64,000 nucleotides of DNA, taken from the NCBI GenBank assembly GCA_034620365.1, contig JAQGEQ010000380.1, positions 620,001-684,000 on the forward strand. Direction: 5' to 3'. The position numbers and the translations under genes are program-made. How positions within the stretch are numbered: the first letter of the stretch is position 1; every line of letters begins with the position of its first letter. The notes beneath the pieces are model-generated. The model ran no database searches and had not been told where the DNA came from. It was given only the letters and a program-made list of their open reading frames with translations. Origin of the DNA: Pegea sp. RAD2-039. Its lineage: Eukaryota; Chordata; Thaliacea; Salpida; Salpidae. Shown here in pieces: positions 62,651 through 64,000 of the stretch.

Positions 62651-63385
62651 CAAGAGTTAAAGAAAGTCTTATCAACTTTGTAAAAAGTTTTCCATCAAAG
62701 TTTTGTGTACTCTCTAAGTCTTCATGCAATGTTAGTCAATGGATGCCAGATCAAGTTAGTAATATCAAAAAAATCGAATCTGTTCAGGCCACATTTACGA
62801 GATTAGTATGCAGGAAACTTAATATTAAATACGATAGTTATAAATCTCAGCTTCTTCAATTTAGATACTTTAGAAGTTTGGCCTATTAAGTACAATTTAA
62901 CTCTTATTTTTAAAATTCTCCACAATTTAATTGACCTTCAGTTTGATGATTTCTTTTCCATTAGTCCCTCAAGTTATATCAACTCAGACGACACACATTA
63001 CGTCTTAATAAGCCCATATCACCAGGTACATTAATCAGAGCAAATTTTTTCTCATATCACACAATTAGTACATGGAATCAGCTGCCATCAGACATTGTCC
63101 TGTCAGAATCACTCGCGTTGTTCAAGAAGAAGTTGAACTGTTATAATTGCCAACATTGTCATTTCTAAACTGTGACTTTTTACTCTTTTTTACATATTTA
63201 ATATTCTGTGTAATTATTCACTGTTGTGTTGTATAACTAAATGGTATACCACAGAAAATCTTTTTCCTTCTATGTTTCTAACTTAATTATGTACAATAAT
63301 TATACTATTTGTGAGAATGTGTTAACGAGAGGTGCTCTCTTCCGGCACCCTCCTTCGCGTTTATTCTAATAAATAACCATAATTT
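62651..63385 (+). mobile_element. 5'-truncated, frameshifted LINE (non-LTR retrotransposon) 3' end
   Basis: The end of a LINE ORF2 is legible on the plus strand in three frames. At about 62651-62889 it reads LINFVKSFPSKF, then IKKIESVQATFTRLVCRKLN and DSYKSQLLQFRYFRSL. A shifted frame gives LTLIFKILHNLIDLQFDDFF, and another gives FFSYHTISTWNQLPSDIVLS and SLALFKKKLN followed by a stop at about 63167. This order (VQRxFTR, YKILHN, FFxxR-WNxLP, FKxxL) is typical of the region after the RT in CR1/L2/Jockey-type elements. At least two frameshifts show it is dead. A 3' UTR with the GC-rich stretch AGAGGTGCTCTCTTCCGGC leads to TAATAAATAACC near 63380, probably the element's 3' end. Confidence 0.75.
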
Positions 63386-64000
63386 GTTGCATACTTAAGA
63401 TTAATATGTTGATTTTGGTTTAATAGCTTGATGCGTATAAGTGGTTCTGAAGATAGCTTTTTAAATGTTATTCTACCAATATTTAAATAGAAGTATTTAT
63501 TTAAGACTTTGGTAATTTGGTTGAAACAAAATAGAATTTAGGATTCTAAATAACAAAGTAACTTCACTATTTTAATATCACTAATTCAATAACAGATAAA
63601 AATCTTAAATTTCTACAATCAACATGTTCAACTTGAAAATTATCAGAATACATACACTAAAAGTCACAAATGATAAAAAAACGTTTCTATGTGTTTTAAT
63701 TTGCTTCAAAATTGCAAATATTGCTTCAAACTTCACAAAAATATAGATTGTTGAGAAAATGATCGTAAATAAAGACGCAGGAAAGAATAGATTTTTGAAA
63801 GTAGTGCATAAGTGCTCGCTAGCATAAAGGTATCTTCAAAATGATAAAGTTTTACATCTAAGGACACAATCACACATAAATAACTAAAATGGACTTTAAA
63901 GTTGATTCAAACTATTTCTAGCTTCTTGAAACCTGGTTAGTTACAGTAAAGTTGGTTGCTTGTTAGAGGTTAGAAGAGGTAATTGTTGTACACAGATTGG
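63386..64000. other. AT-rich sequence at the right edge
   Basis: No ORF, repeat or RNA gene can be supported in the last 600 bp. Confidence 0.6.

Noticed and set aside
1..64000. tRNA, rRNA, CRISPR and bacterial operon features
   Set aside because: No B-box/T-loop pattern or cloverleaf, rRNA core or spaced repeat array was seen; the sequence is eukaryotic.

Overview
The window is AT-rich eukaryotic DNA carrying intron-split genes of an invertebrate animal. Receptor tyrosine kinase ROR, bestrophin, an RGS protein, PKA and TMEM19 place it in Metazoa. The PKA C-terminus (STEKCAKEF near the end) looks protostome-like, but I cannot name the species or phylum. Introns are mostly GT-AG and fall into a short class of about 47-75 nt and a class of several kilobases. 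All gene models below were assembled by hand from splice sites, reading-frame phase and family conservation. In every complete gene model the exon phases close exactly.

Layout: (1) 1-0.9 kb, a decayed LINE fragment inside an intron, then the last exon of a PKA catalytic subunit (+). (2) 7.5-21.4 kb, a full-length ROR receptor in 18 coding exons (+, 1049 aa: signal peptide, Ig, Frizzled CRD, kringle, TM, kinase-like domain, long tail). Its large intron may hold a nested minus-strand gene ending in an H2B-like histone fold. (3) 21.4-25.4 kb, sparse sequence with the 3' end of a small unrecognised gene (+). (4) 25.5-29.9 kb, a GMC oxidoreductase in 12 exons (-, 642 aa). (5) 34.7-42.3 kb, an RGS protein in 7 exons (-, 355 aa). 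(6) 42.6-43.4 kb, orphan plus-strand exons, divergent from the RGS gene. (7) 50.5-55.9 kb, a compact head-to-tail trio: an ADISSP/C20orf27 homologue, TMEM19 and a probably mitochondrial AhpD/CMD-family protein, with a 23-bp minisatellite between the last two. (8) 57.9-62.1 kb, a bestrophin chloride channel in 12 exons (+, 935 aa). (9) 62.65-63.4 kb, the 3' end of a decayed LINE. The remaining 40 kb or so is AT-rich non-coding sequence.

The genes do not form one pathway; this is ordinary animal gene order. The points most worth a second look are: a ROR kinase domain that has lost the DFG aspartate and the alpha-F aspartate; AG acceptor-like sites just upstream of nearly every start codon, which hints at spliced-leader trans-splicing or 5'-UTR introns; a stop-free 51-nt in-frame intron and a shifted cysteine pair in the AhpD-like gene; a GC-AG intron in TMEM19; a 35-nt intron in the GMC gene; and a cluster of TGACGTCA palindromes at the 3' end of the bestrophin gene.
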